A stretch of DNA of 16,977 nt from JAAXVZ01 sp964392465 (lineage in GTDB: Archaea; Nanobdellota; Nanobdellia; Woesearchaeales; GW2011-AR15), in the NCBI GenBank assembly GCA_964392465.1, contig CAYMPC010000023.1:1-16977 (forward strand). Reading direction: 5' to 3'. Shown in pieces: positions 7,401 to 13,509 of this stretch (its first letter is position 1; each line of letters opens with the position of its first letter). The position numbers and the translations under genes are program-made. The notes below the pieces were generated by a model, which saw only the letters and a program-made list of their open reading frames with translations, made no database searches and was not told the DNA's origin.

Positions 7401-8064
7401 TTTGGATATCCTTGTACCAGAGCCAGTGACAATTTATCAGAATGATACTTTGAGGGAAGTAATTGGAATTGTAAATACAGGCAATACTACTTTAAGGGGT
7501 ATACTGCTTTATGCAGAAACAAACCAAAGCAATGCAAATATCTCTTTTTCAAATAATTATTTTTCTGAACTTCTTCCTGGAGAAACAAAAAAGACAGATT
7601 TGATAATAACAGCCTTCAAATTGATGAATCATTATGAGATTGTAATTTGGGCTAATGTCAGTGAGCCAAAATATAGGGATAAAGCAATTGTTTATGTGAA
7701 TGCTATAGAAAAATCAAAAGGCAACCAGTCAATAGTAGCTACAAAAATAACTTTTGCCCAGGATTTATTGAATAGTAATCCTGAATGTTTAGAATTAAAC
7801 GAGTTTTTGAAAAAAAGCCAAAATCTTATGGAGCAAAAGGAATATGATGAGGCAGCTAAAATAGTTGATTCTGTTATACAGGGATGTAAATATCTTGTAA
7901 GCAGGAGTAAATTAAGAGATGAATCACCAAGAGGTATATTTTTAGGTATAGATTTTAGCAATCGTTATCTTATTTTTGCATTAGTCTTATTCCTCTTGAT
8001 TATAATTGGTGTTACTATATTAACTATAAAACTTAAGAAAAGCAATGAGAAAGAGCAGCAATAA
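4444..8064 (+). CDS. Large secreted, membrane-anchored, multi-Ig/cadherin-like surface protein
   Basis: This 1206-aa protein begins with a basic, hydrophobic signal sequence (residues about 5-27, KIIKLVFLLFILFLITGIL). It ends with one transmembrane helix (about 1175-1195) and a short basic cytoplasmic tail (KLKKSNEKEQQ). Between them are repeated beta-sandwich domains. The joints show the cadherin-like 'V/INxxP' signature at about residues 208 (VNDFPEF), 320 (VNHPPN), 425 (INDAPV), 540, 628, 728 and 847. An acidic linker (about 949-967) precedes a membrane-proximal Ig-like domain with IVNTGNTTLRG and a helical segment near 1125-1165. N-x-S/T sequons are extremely dense, so heavy N-glycosylation is likely. 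It probably forms part of the cell envelope or mediates contact between cells. No box at leaderless spacing and no Shine-Dalgarno is visible. Confidence 0.85.
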   Translation: MANNKTKIIKLVFLLFILFLITGILINSVDFSPVDLTPDNATTENNLQCLWNFTLGAKVNVTWYNGSNQYNETKINVTNVQNLPAFIAKKGQTWNCTVVEWNDSANIWSDSVEIRNANPYPPDVQNDTLIEDIEWSKNLFAGDPDGDSINAYLCLPDYFDINDEETIIWTPLSEDVEPETSKLYNFTCVVFDSENAVSSKTFSLNVTAVNDFPEFIFPSPKNSTVNETQKLQYLITLADEENPTGLFNLSFNNTEINCPYNSSEKFELNRTSNFTFILQMINNQSLTYQEVGNCTINLRVLDPRDALRYTDDTFNLEILSVNHPPNITHIESKGRNYSQGEDFTLLINATDIDPEDYLSFSVFNPNCDPNPWNTTVLVDNLEGSALLNATPINDSHIKCKTITILVVDSRNGTASENITLNLTNINDAPVIHELSYYNNTNENVNLTNLTAYASVPFIYIINATDSDIFYQTDTSDFLTYGSNSSYCNSNCPTLTVNTTTGAISFLPNNTYADQNYTYKINVTDKYNLIDNKTIFITVIRNNIPYFNQTPPNITAYEDVLFTIQINATDVEDKQVTFSDNSTVFNITETGLIEFTPTCFEIGNYSTKLTINDSFGAENESIFNLEIVMVPDTPIMPVLSNITLFESQTFSMTIAATDEDLTCGQVDNLTYSYDFLYGSLSNFNLENTNNIAIVSFISSIPSQGNYLINFTVEDLYNEKSSALWNLTIINRSNPPIINNVTPYGSPFLTTWSSEWINVSLLGDDFTNLNISEDSLVYYDHNSSDVDKNSLVFNWTVNGDVVSSNRNISIYWDYESSGIYNITLTVSDIVNNTQANWVSFSWNTTISNLNRAPKLNFTLSNVTVNKTETKTNYLICGNYINAICNETRFYDPDEDTLNYNYTNTTKVAISITGNTVTFTGIELGNETVIFTASDGHLTNVSNNITIFVLELPEEEEDENEGDSDSSGRNVNYVPYSITQEVEKEKEIYLDILVPEPVTIYQNDTLREVIGIVNTGNTTLRGILLYAETNQSNANISFSNNYFSELLPGETKKTDLIITAFKLMNHYEIVIWANVSEPKYRDKAIVYVNAIEKSKGNQSIVATKITFAQDLLNSNPECLELNEFLKKSQNLMEQKEYDEAAKIVDSVIQGCKYLVSRSKLRDESPRGIFLGIDFSNRYLIFALVLFLLIIIGVTILTIKLKKSNEKEQQ

Positions 8065-8080
8065 GTTTTTTATTTTTTAC
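8065..8080 (+). terminator. T-tracts after the surface-protein gene
   Basis: Two six-T runs follow the TAA stop (gttttttattttttac). They extend into the last codons of the convergent methyltransferase gene, whose stop lies only 5 bp from this one. The gap is too small for anything else. Confidence 0.4.
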
Positions 8081-9035
8081 TAAGTTTAATTAAAATCCTA
8101 GTTAAAGATTTATGCATGTATATGCTAAATTTTTTTTTTATTTTCCATCTTGTTTTTTCTATTATCTTATTATAATCTATAAAATCTGGAAAAATAATTA
8201 TCATTTTGTCTATATAATTATAACAATTTGCAAGAAATTGTTGATAGAGAAAAAATAGGTTTTTTCCTTTTGATCCTTTTCCATAAGGAAAATCTGTAAT
8301 TATTGCGTCAGCTTCTAAAATATTCTTCTTTGTTAGTTCTAAGGCATCTCTCATTTCTACCTTATACTTATTTATTTTATAATGGCTTAGGTTAATTCTG
8401 GCTCTATTAACCTGTTCTTCATCAATGTCATATCCTATTATCTTAAATCCCATTAGTCCTGCTTCTATTAATATGCCGCCTGAGCCGCAAAAAGGATCTA
8501 AAATCACTCCTTTTTTTAATCCAGAAAGATTTATGCATGCTTTTGCTAATTTAGGATGAAGCGAAGTAGGATGTAACCTAGGCCTTAAATGTGCTCTTCT
8601 TTTCATATAAGATTTATCTACTTCTTCAAGGAAAAGTCCAGCAAAAACTTTTTTTTCTTTTATAAAAAACTCAATTTTAGTTTTAGGTTTTTTCAGATTT
8701 ACTTTTGGATTCTTTAATTTATTATATATTAAAAAAGCAATTTCTTTCTCAATATTATTATTTTTTCCATGAACTCTAACACAAAAATTAGTATTATACA
8801 AAGACTGCCAATTATATGAGTTTACCTTATTTTTTAAGCTAGATCTATTACAATTGAAAAGAAATTTGTAGATTGCATGCGTATATCCTAATCTTTTCTT
8901 TAATTCTAATTCTTTTAAATTGCTACAAATTAACAAATCTTCTATAATTAAATATTTTTTTGCACCTGTTAAAGATAAAACTTCTTCTTTAGCCAATTCT
9001 AAATTTGATTCTGAAAGATGAAATATCTTCTTCAT
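8070..9035 (-). CDS. trmG10: tRNA (guanine-10-N2) methyltransferase, Trm-G10/TRM11 type
   Basis: This 321-aa protein has the length and order of archaeal Trm-G10: an N-terminal THUMP-type RNA-binding half (about 40-135) and a Rossmann-fold SAM-dependent methyltransferase half. The linker segment HLRPRLHPTSLHPKLAKA (149-166) is characteristic of the TRM11 family. SAM-binding motif I is LDPFCGSGG (179-187), followed by GYDID (201-205). Catalytic motif IV reads DFPYG at 248-252, where the family usually has DPPYG. The enzyme is expected to add one or two methyl groups to N2 of G10 in tRNA. A TATA-like AT stretch (9057-9070) about 26 nt before the ATG suggests a leaderless transcript, divergent from the next gene. 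The family call is strong. Confidence 0.87.
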   Translation of the reverse strand: MKKIFHLSESNLELAKEEVLSLTGAKKYLIIEDLLICSNLKELELKKRLGYTHAIYKFLFNCNRSSLKNKVNSYNWQSLYNTNFCVRVHGKNNNIEKEIAFLIYNKLKNPKVNLKKPKTKIEFFIKEKKVFAGLFLEEVDKSYMKRRAHLRPRLHPTSLHPKLAKACINLSGLKKGVILDPFCGSGGILIEAGLMGFKIIGYDIDEEQVNRARINLSHYKINKYKVEMRDALELTKKNILEADAIITDFPYGKGSKGKNLFFLYQQFLANCYNYIDKMIIIFPDFIDYNKIIEKTRWKIKKKFSIYMHKSLTRILIKLSKK

Positions 9036-9054
9036 ATTAACTTGAAGTGAATAT

Positions 9055-9092
9055 CTTTTTTAATATTTTTCCATAAAGAAAAAATATATAAA
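9055..9092. promoter_or_regulatory. Divergent TATA-like boxes
   Basis: The 79-bp gap between divergent genes holds two TATA-like elements. On the plus strand ATATATAAA (9084-9092) lies about 27 nt before the ATG at 9115. On the minus strand TATTAAAA (about 9057-9064) lies about 26 nt before the ATG at 9035. Both spacings predict leaderless mRNAs. Confidence 0.5.
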
Positions 9093-9114
9093 TGGTCTGC
9101 CTTTATCCTAATAT

Positions 9115-9438
9115 ATGAAAGCCAGGGGGAGGCCAGTAACTTCAGCTATAAGGCAGAATATAGTTGAAATCTTATTTTTTTTAGGGAAGGGTTATGGTTA
9201 TGACATTTATAAAACATATTGCAGCTTATTTCCTAAAGTTACTTTAAGATCTATATATTATAATTTAAGAAAAGGAATAGAACTAGGCGAGTTTGAGATT
9301 GAGAAAATAGAAAAAGAAAAAGGAGATTATTCTTGGGGAGAGATGGCAGAAAAAATCTATTATAAATTAGGAGAGAAAGCAATGCCAAAAGGAGAACAAA
9401 GGATAAAATCTTTTTTAGAAAAGCTTAAAGCAAAATAA
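9115..9438 (+). CDS. Small winged-helix (PadR-like) protein, 107 aa
   Basis: The protein reads as a compact winged helix-turn-helix. It has a basic N-terminal arm (MKARGRPVTSAIRQN), helix 1 with IVEILFFLGKGYGYDIYKTY (residues 16-35), a PKVTLRSIYYNLRKGIELGE recognition-helix region (40-59), a wing (FEIEKIEKEKGDYSWGE), and a C-terminal helix that may dimerise. The 'GYGYDIY... S.YYNLRKG...GEF' pattern is PadR-like. It is probably a DNA-binding regulator, although similar modules occur as RNA-binding or structural proteins. It is divergent from trmG10 and 34 bp upstream of the single-pass membrane protein gene. No effector-binding domain is visible. Confidence 0.7.
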   Translation: MKARGRPVTSAIRQNIVEILFFLGKGYGYDIYKTYCSLFPKVTLRSIYYNLRKGIELGEFEIEKIEKEKGDYSWGEMAEKIYYKLGEKAMPKGEQRIKSFLEKLKAK

Positions 9439-9472
9439 ATAAAATTATACTTTTTATAAGAGTAGAAAAAAG

Positions 9473-10144
9473 ATGGTGGAAAACGAATTATTTGAGTATA
9501 TAAAGTCATTGAAAGAAAAAGGCATATCGGATGAGGTAATTAAATCTCATCTTCTTAAACACAATTATTCTAATAATATAGTTGATGAAGCATTTAAGGA
9601 ACAAAAACCCTTAGAAATAAAGGTGAATGTTGAGAATAATACCTCTAACCAAATACAGAATACAACACAGCCATTAACAAAAAAAAGATCTTTTCCAAAG
9701 CTAGCTTTATTCTTGATTTTATTATTATTGTTTTTAGGTGGAGCAATAGCAATTATCTATTTTTTTAACATTAAACTACCTTTTTCAGATTCTGACCCTG
9801 AAGAATGTAATTCTGTTTCTATAGCAATCCACAAAGAAAGTGAAATGCCAGTGATTTGTGTCTTTCCTGATTATTCAAAGATTCAGTTAATTTTAGAAAA
9901 CAACGGAGAAAGAGTGATAAACAAAGTTGAAATTAGCCTGAAGGGAAGCAAACAAACAGTAACAGATGAATTAAACAATATTAACCTTATACCTTCTGAT
10001 GTTTTTCCAAGGGTAATTAGTTATAACTTAGAAACACAAGGAGAAGTAAAACAAATAGCAATCTTACCTATACTTATGTTAGAAAATAAAGAGGAAAAAT
10101 GTTATAGTAAAACAATTTTTTTTAACAAACTCTCTACTTGTTGA
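9473..10144 (+). CDS. Single-pass membrane protein with N-terminal helical domain, 223 aa
   Basis: I do not recognise the full-length family. Residues 1-45 (FEYIKSLKEKGISDEVIKSH and following) look like a small three-helix module of the UBA/SHOCT kind: a 'KxxGISDEVI' turn followed by two short helices. A hydrophilic linker rich in N, Q and T (46-70) leads to one transmembrane helix (about 76-98). The outer domain of about 120 residues has four cysteines (112, 129, 210, 223), which could form two disulfides. The topology is probably N-terminus inside and C-terminus outside. A TATA-like AAAATTATAC stretch (9441-9450) lies about 26 nt before the ATG, so it may be transcribed on its own. It overlaps the convergent trmJ-like gene by 11 bp at the stops (TGA here). 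Confidence 0.7.
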   Translation: MVENELFEYIKSLKEKGISDEVIKSHLLKHNYSNNIVDEAFKEQKPLEIKVNVENNTSNQIQNTTQPLTKKRSFPKLALFLILLLLFLGGAIAIIYFFNIKLPFSDSDPEECNSVSIAIHKESEMPVICVFPDYSKIQLILENNGERVINKVEISLKGSKQTVTDELNNINLIPSDVFPRVISYNLETQGEVKQIAILPILMLENKEEKCYSKTIFFNKLSTC

Positions 10145-10853
10145 TTTTATTATCTATCTTTCTTAATAATCCCATCACTGCATATGCTTCTCTTTTTGAG
10201 ATCATTGATTGTTCAAAAACCTTTTTCCATACTTTTCTTTGTGTCTCTTTTTTTTCTTTTGTAGCAAAATGGATTTTTTCAATAAGATCATTCATTTTTT
10301 TAAGGATTACTTCCCTCTCTTTTCTTGAAGCAGGAAGAATATGTGAATTTATTTTTTCTTTTCCGATTATCTTATATATTTCATAAAAAACAATAGCCGA
10401 AGCATGGCTTATATTTAATGCAGGGTATTTTCTTGAAGAGGGAATTGTCAAAATAAAATCACAAACACTAAGTTCTTTATTAGTGAGACCATTTCCTTCA
10501 TTTCCGAACACAAATGCTATTTTTCTATTAAGATTTTTTGTTATCTTTTTAACAACATGTTCTGGCAAAAGCGGAGTTCTTGTAATATTATAATCTGTAC
10601 CCATAACAGAAGTCGTTCCTATTATAATGTCAAACTCTTTTTTACTTTTTTTAAAAAAATAATCAAGTTTCATGATTTTTGCTTTTTTTAATATGTTTTT
10701 AGCATGCATACTCTTTTTTAGAGCATCCTCATCTAAATGATTACATAAAGGTTCTACCAAAATAAGATTAGTTAAATCAAAATTAGCCATTGATCTAGCT
10801 ATAAAACCAATATTCCCAGGAGTTTCAGGCCTGACTAAAACAACATTAATCAT
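10134..10853 (-). CDS. trmJ: TrmJ-type SPOUT RNA 2'-O-methyltransferase
   Basis: This 239-aa protein carries all three SPOUT motifs. Motif 1 is PGNIGFIARSMANF (12-25), motif 2 is FVFGNEGNGLTNKEL (114-128), which forms part of the SAM-binding knot, and motif 3 is IPSSRKYPALNISHASAI (137-154). The opening INVVLVRPETPGNIG and the helical C-terminal extension (about 175-235) fit the TrmJ branch, which methylates the ribose of nucleotide 32 in tRNA. Another SpoU-family target cannot be excluded from sequence alone. A TATA-like TTTTTTAAATC (10875-10885 on the minus strand) lies 26 nt before the ATG, so it probably has its own leaderless promoter, although the M50 gene ends only 36 bp upstream. The stop is TAG. 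Confidence 0.83.
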   Translation of the reverse strand: MINVVLVRPETPGNIGFIARSMANFDLTNLILVEPLCNHLDEDALKKSMHAKNILKKAKIMKLDYFFKKSKKEFDIIIGTTSVMGTDYNITRTPLLPEHVVKKITKNLNRKIAFVFGNEGNGLTNKELSVCDFILTIPSSRKYPALNISHASAIVFYEIYKIIGKEKINSHILPASRKEREVILKKMNDLIEKIHFATKEKKETQRKVWKKVFEQSMISKREAYAVMGLLRKIDNKINK

Positions 10854-10889
10854 AAAATCAAAATAAAAAGAATTGATTTAAAAAATTAA

Positions 10890-12116
10890 TTAAATAGCTC
10901 CAAAAATAAAACCTAAAATAAACTTGAAAATATTTCTGATTAATGGAAGCAGTAAAAGAGTAGCTAAAATAAATAACCCAAAAAGATTAATGCTTTTCCA
11001 AATCTGTTCTCCTTTTTTCTTATCTCTCTTGAAAAAGTATTCAAAGTTCTTTCTGAGCATCTGCGCACCATCTGTAATAAAAATTGGAAACAAATTGATT
11101 AAACCAATATTTATGCTGATAAATCCTGTCCAGTTAAATAATTCGTATAACCAAAGCAGAACCTTATAAAACATATTATTAAAAAAAGTATCTTCCTTTA
11201 ACTTTCTCTCTTCTTCCAATATTAAAATCCCAAGATATGCCTTTGTTTCATCTTGTGGATTTTTTCCTGAAATCATACTATATTCTTCCCCAGAACTTAT
11301 TTTTAATTTTACTTCTTGCCCAGGCAAAATAGTATTGAGTGCAGTTTCCAAAGTACTTACATCGCTTACTGAATAATTATTTATCCCTATTAATATTGAA
11401 TTTTCAGATATTCCAGAGTTATAAGCAGGCAAAGTCTCATTTTGTATTATTCCTATTTTGACTCCTATTGTGTTTGTCATGTTTACAACTGCAGAGGCTA
11501 TACCCATTAGTAAAAGGCCACAGACAAAAAATAAAAGAACATTAGATATTGGTCCAGCTGCAAAAATGGAATGCTGTACTTTATGAGGTTGTTTTGCTAA
11601 ATCTTTTTCATCTGGTTCAACAAACGCTCCTAAAATTGGGCCAAAAAAAGCAATACCAGAGCTTTTTACTTTTACATTATGGGCTCTTGCCATAATTCCA
11701 TGCGAAAACTCATGTACTATCATTATTATGAAAAGGCTTATCCATCCAATTACCAAAGGAAAGGTTATTCCTAGTCCAGCAATAGGCAATCCAGGAATAA
11801 CAGGACTTCCACCCACTGCTCCTGGTTTATCAATTAAGATATCATAAGCCATTTTAACCAATTCAAAAGATATAAAGAAAAAACCAATATAAGCCAAAAC
11901 AATTCCAATATAGCCCCAGATTTTTATAGCCTTTCTGAATTTTTGGCTGAATTTATCCATTAAATTAATTCCAAACTGTGTCTTTAATAAATAAACAAAC
12001 GCAGCTTCTTTTGTTAACTTTTTTCTATTAATATAAACAAGCAAGATAATCCCTATATAGAATAGGATTACCCATTTATAATTTAAAATAACAGAAAAAA
12101 CAGAAATTAAACTCAT
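10890..12116 (-). CDS. M50-family intramembrane metalloprotease (site-2 protease-like) with PDZ domain
   Basis: This 408-aa polytopic membrane protein has the zinc-binding HEFSH motif (His135, Glu136, His139) in a transmembrane helix and the third-ligand motif NLFPIFITDG (341-350, Asp349) near the C-terminus, both diagnostic of M50/S2P proteases. Between them, about 225-300, is a PDZ-like domain (SGISENSILIGINN, then LPGQEVKL). About two membrane segments precede the catalytic core and two follow the DG motif. It would cleave membrane-anchored substrates within the bilayer. Its ATG overlaps the stop of L40e (ATGA), with AAGGA six bases upstream, so its translation is probably coupled to a ribosomal protein. 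It is the third gene of the operon that starts with aIF5A. Confidence 0.88.
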   Translation of the reverse strand: MSLISVFSVILNYKWVILFYIGIILLVYINRKKLTKEAAFVYLLKTQFGINLMDKFSQKFRKAIKIWGYIGIVLAYIGFFFISFELVKMAYDILIDKPGAVGGSPVIPGLPIAGLGITFPLVIGWISLFIIMIVHEFSHGIMARAHNVKVKSSGIAFFGPILGAFVEPDEKDLAKQPHKVQHSIFAAGPISNVLLFFVCGLLLMGIASAVVNMTNTIGVKIGIIQNETLPAYNSGISENSILIGINNYSVSDVSTLETALNTILPGQEVKLKISSGEEYSMISGKNPQDETKAYLGILILEEERKLKEDTFFNNMFYKVLLWLYELFNWTGFISINIGLINLFPIFITDGAQMLRKNFEYFFKRDKKKGEQIWKSINLFGLFILATLLLLPLIRNIFKFILGFIFGAI

Positions 12117-12274
12117 TTTTTCCTTAAAGGCCTAAATACATGGCCGCCGCATTTTTTGCAAGTGACTTTCTTTGCCAACACCTTCAAATTAGGAGCCTTG
12201 ATTTTAGATGAGCAATTTCTGCATACAAAAACATTTTTAAAAATTCTTACTTCAGCTTCTGGAAACTTAACCAT
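12113..12274 (-). CDS. rpl40e: 50S ribosomal protein L40e
   Basis: The frame encodes 53 residues beginning MVKFPEAEVRIFKNVFVC, the usual archaeal L40e N-terminus. The two zinc-binding pairs are CRNC (18-21) and CKKC (39-42), followed by the basic GHVFRPLRKK tail. The length matches the archaeal family (about 50 aa). The start is supported by a Shine-Dalgarno-like AAAGGTG about 6 nt upstream. It lies 18 bp after the aIF5A stop and overlaps the M50 protease start by four bases (ATGA), so all three are one transcript. It is a component of the large ribosomal subunit. Confidence 0.92.
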   Translation of the reverse strand: MVKFPEAEVRIFKNVFVCRNCSSKIKAPNLKVLAKKVTCKKCGGHVFRPLRKK

Positions 12275-12292
12275 TTTTTACACCTTTTAATT

Positions 12293-12694
12293 TTATTCTA
12301 CTGATTTTAATTGTTTCATTATCTTATCTCCAAGAATGTCCCAATATAAAATATTAACGCCTGGTTTTACTGTATTTTTGAGTTCTTCTGGAATCTTCAA
12401 ATCAAATGTGTCATAGCTTATCATATCCATAACATTTGCTACGTCTCCTGAAACAGACAAGACATTTGCGTCAAGCTTATCTATTATAGGAACTTCGACA
12501 CTATCATGCCCTGGCATGACAACGTCTCTTTTCTTTCCGTCTACCATGCCTACTGCGACAATTCTTGTCTTAGCATGTCCGTGTTTTCCTGGCCTTGACG
12601 TTGAAGTATCTGAAACAATGCATGCTGCTTCTTCAATAACAACATAACTGCCTTTTTTAAGGCTGCTTACACTTGCTAATTTTGTACCTGCCAT
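12293..12694 (-). CDS. eif5a: Translation initiation factor aIF5A
   Basis: This 133-aa protein has the normal archaeal IF5A length. It starts with an SH3-like domain that contains the hypusination loop TSRPGKHGHAK; Lys37 is the residue modified to (deoxy)hypusine in the family. The C-terminal half is an OB-fold-like domain (ANVLSVSGDVANVMDM and following). The factor binds the ribosomal E site and relieves stalled peptide-bond formation, for example at proline runs. It is the first gene of the aIF5A - L40e - M50 protease operon. A palindromic TATA-like element lies about 35 bp upstream, and the short leader has only a weak purine-rich GAGAGTGGG. Confidence 0.95.
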   Translation of the reverse strand: MAGTKLASVSSLKKGSYVVIEEAACIVSDTSTSRPGKHGHAKTRIVAVGMVDGKKRDVVMPGHDSVEVPIIDKLDANVLSVSGDVANVMDMISYDTFDLKIPEELKNTVKPGVNILYWDILGDKIMKQLKSVE

Positions 12695-12722
12695 ATTTAT
12701 CCCACTCTCTTAGAATTTTTAG

Positions 12723-12755
12723 ACCTTTATAAAGGTTACTGGATATATAAAGGTT
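12723..12755 (-). promoter_or_regulatory. Palindromic and duplicated TATA element upstream of aIF5A
   Basis: ACCTTTATAAAGGT (12723-12736) is a perfect 14-bp palindrome with TTTATAAA at its centre, about 35 bp before the aIF5A ATG. That predicts a leader of about 10 nt. TATAAAGGTT occurs twice, at 12728-12737 and 12746-12755, 18 bp apart, so two TATA-like sites lie in tandem. The second may be an alternative promoter or part of an operator. Confidence 0.45.
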
Positions 12756-12796
12756 TTCTTATTTACTTTATTTTAATTTAGCTTTAACTTTTAAGA

Positions 12797-13456
12797 TCAA
12801 ATAAACCAAAACTTTTCTTTAAATTTCTCTTTTTTCAAGAACTCTTTTAGTTTTTCCTCTATTTTAGGATCATTGAATTTCTTTTCTTCTATTCTGAAAG
12901 CCTTTGAGTGATGCATGTTTCTATTCCCAGAGTTCTTATACTTAATTTTTTTATGGAGCATCTCATGATACATGACATAATCAAGAAGATTTGTATCTTT
13001 TTTTAACACACCTGAAATCCTTATTGTGTCTGTGCCATGGTCATATGTTCCCAAAGTATGAAAATTCTTTCCTGCAAACTCAAGATTTGGCATATCCAAC
13101 ATTTCACTGAAATATTCACTATTTATCCTGTTGAATGAATCTTCAAGAAAAGGATCTGTCTTTGTTTTAGGTGTAAATCCAGGAATTTTTTTAATGAATA
13201 TATCATAAAGCTCTATGTTTATTGTCTTGATCTTTTTTCCATAAATCTTATTAAAAAGAGATTGTAGCAATCCAATTTGGATTTCGTCTGATACAGTTTT
13301 CCATGTATAGCTTAATCTGAACTCCATATAATCTTTTGTGTATTTAACTTTAGCATTATAACCCTTGAAAGCTCTAGAATATTTTATTTTAGCGTCAAAG
13401 TCAATCTCTTTTTCAGGGAAGAGTTCAATGAAGGCTTTCTTAATGAGATAATGCAT
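12797..13456 (-). CDS. SprT/M48-like zinc metalloprotease, 219 aa
   Basis: The C-terminal part carries a gluzincin-type active site, YHEMLH (His164, Glu165, His168). It is followed by MHHSKAFRIEEKKF (181-194), which supplies the likely third zinc ligand His182 or His183, as in SprT-like and YgjP-like proteins. The strand HTLGTYDHGTDTIRIS (133-148) just before it is typical of the SprT-like fold ('G.y......I.is'). The N-terminal ~100 residues look like a separate alpha/beta domain that I do not recognise. No signal peptide or membrane helix is present, so it is cytoplasmic. SprT/Spartan relatives can act on DNA-protein crosslinks, but that role is only suggested by the fold here. It is divergent from the transporter gene and shares its TATA region. 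Confidence 0.75.
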   Translation of the reverse strand: MHYLIKKAFIELFPEKEIDFDAKIKYSRAFKGYNAKVKYTKDYMEFRLSYTWKTVSDEIQIGLLQSLFNKIYGKKIKTINIELYDIFIKKIPGFTPKTKTDPFLEDSFNRINSEYFSEMLDMPNLEFAGKNFHTLGTYDHGTDTIRISGVLKKDTNLLDYVMYHEMLHKKIKYKNSGNRNMHHSKAFRIEEKKFNDPKIEEKLKEFLKKEKFKEKFWFI

Positions 13457-13474
13457 TTTTTTTGAAGAAGTTAG

Positions 13475-13486
13475 TTAATTATTTAA
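13475..13486. promoter_or_regulatory. One TATA-like element shared by two divergent leaderless genes
   Basis: TTAATTATTTAA (13475-13486) is nearly its own reverse complement. Its centre is about 25 nt from the protease ATG (13456, minus) and about 28-29 nt from the preferred transporter ATG (13510, plus). It is the only TATA-like sequence in the 53-bp gap, so the two genes may compete for TBP/TFB. The spacing also decides the transporter start. Confidence 0.45.
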
Positions 13487-13509
13487 CCTTATTCTTTTTT
13501 TTGAAGGCA

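Noticed and set aside
13462..13509. Upstream TTG start for the BASS transporter.
   Set aside because: It would leave 5 bp between divergent starts and would place the shared TATA element inside the coding region.
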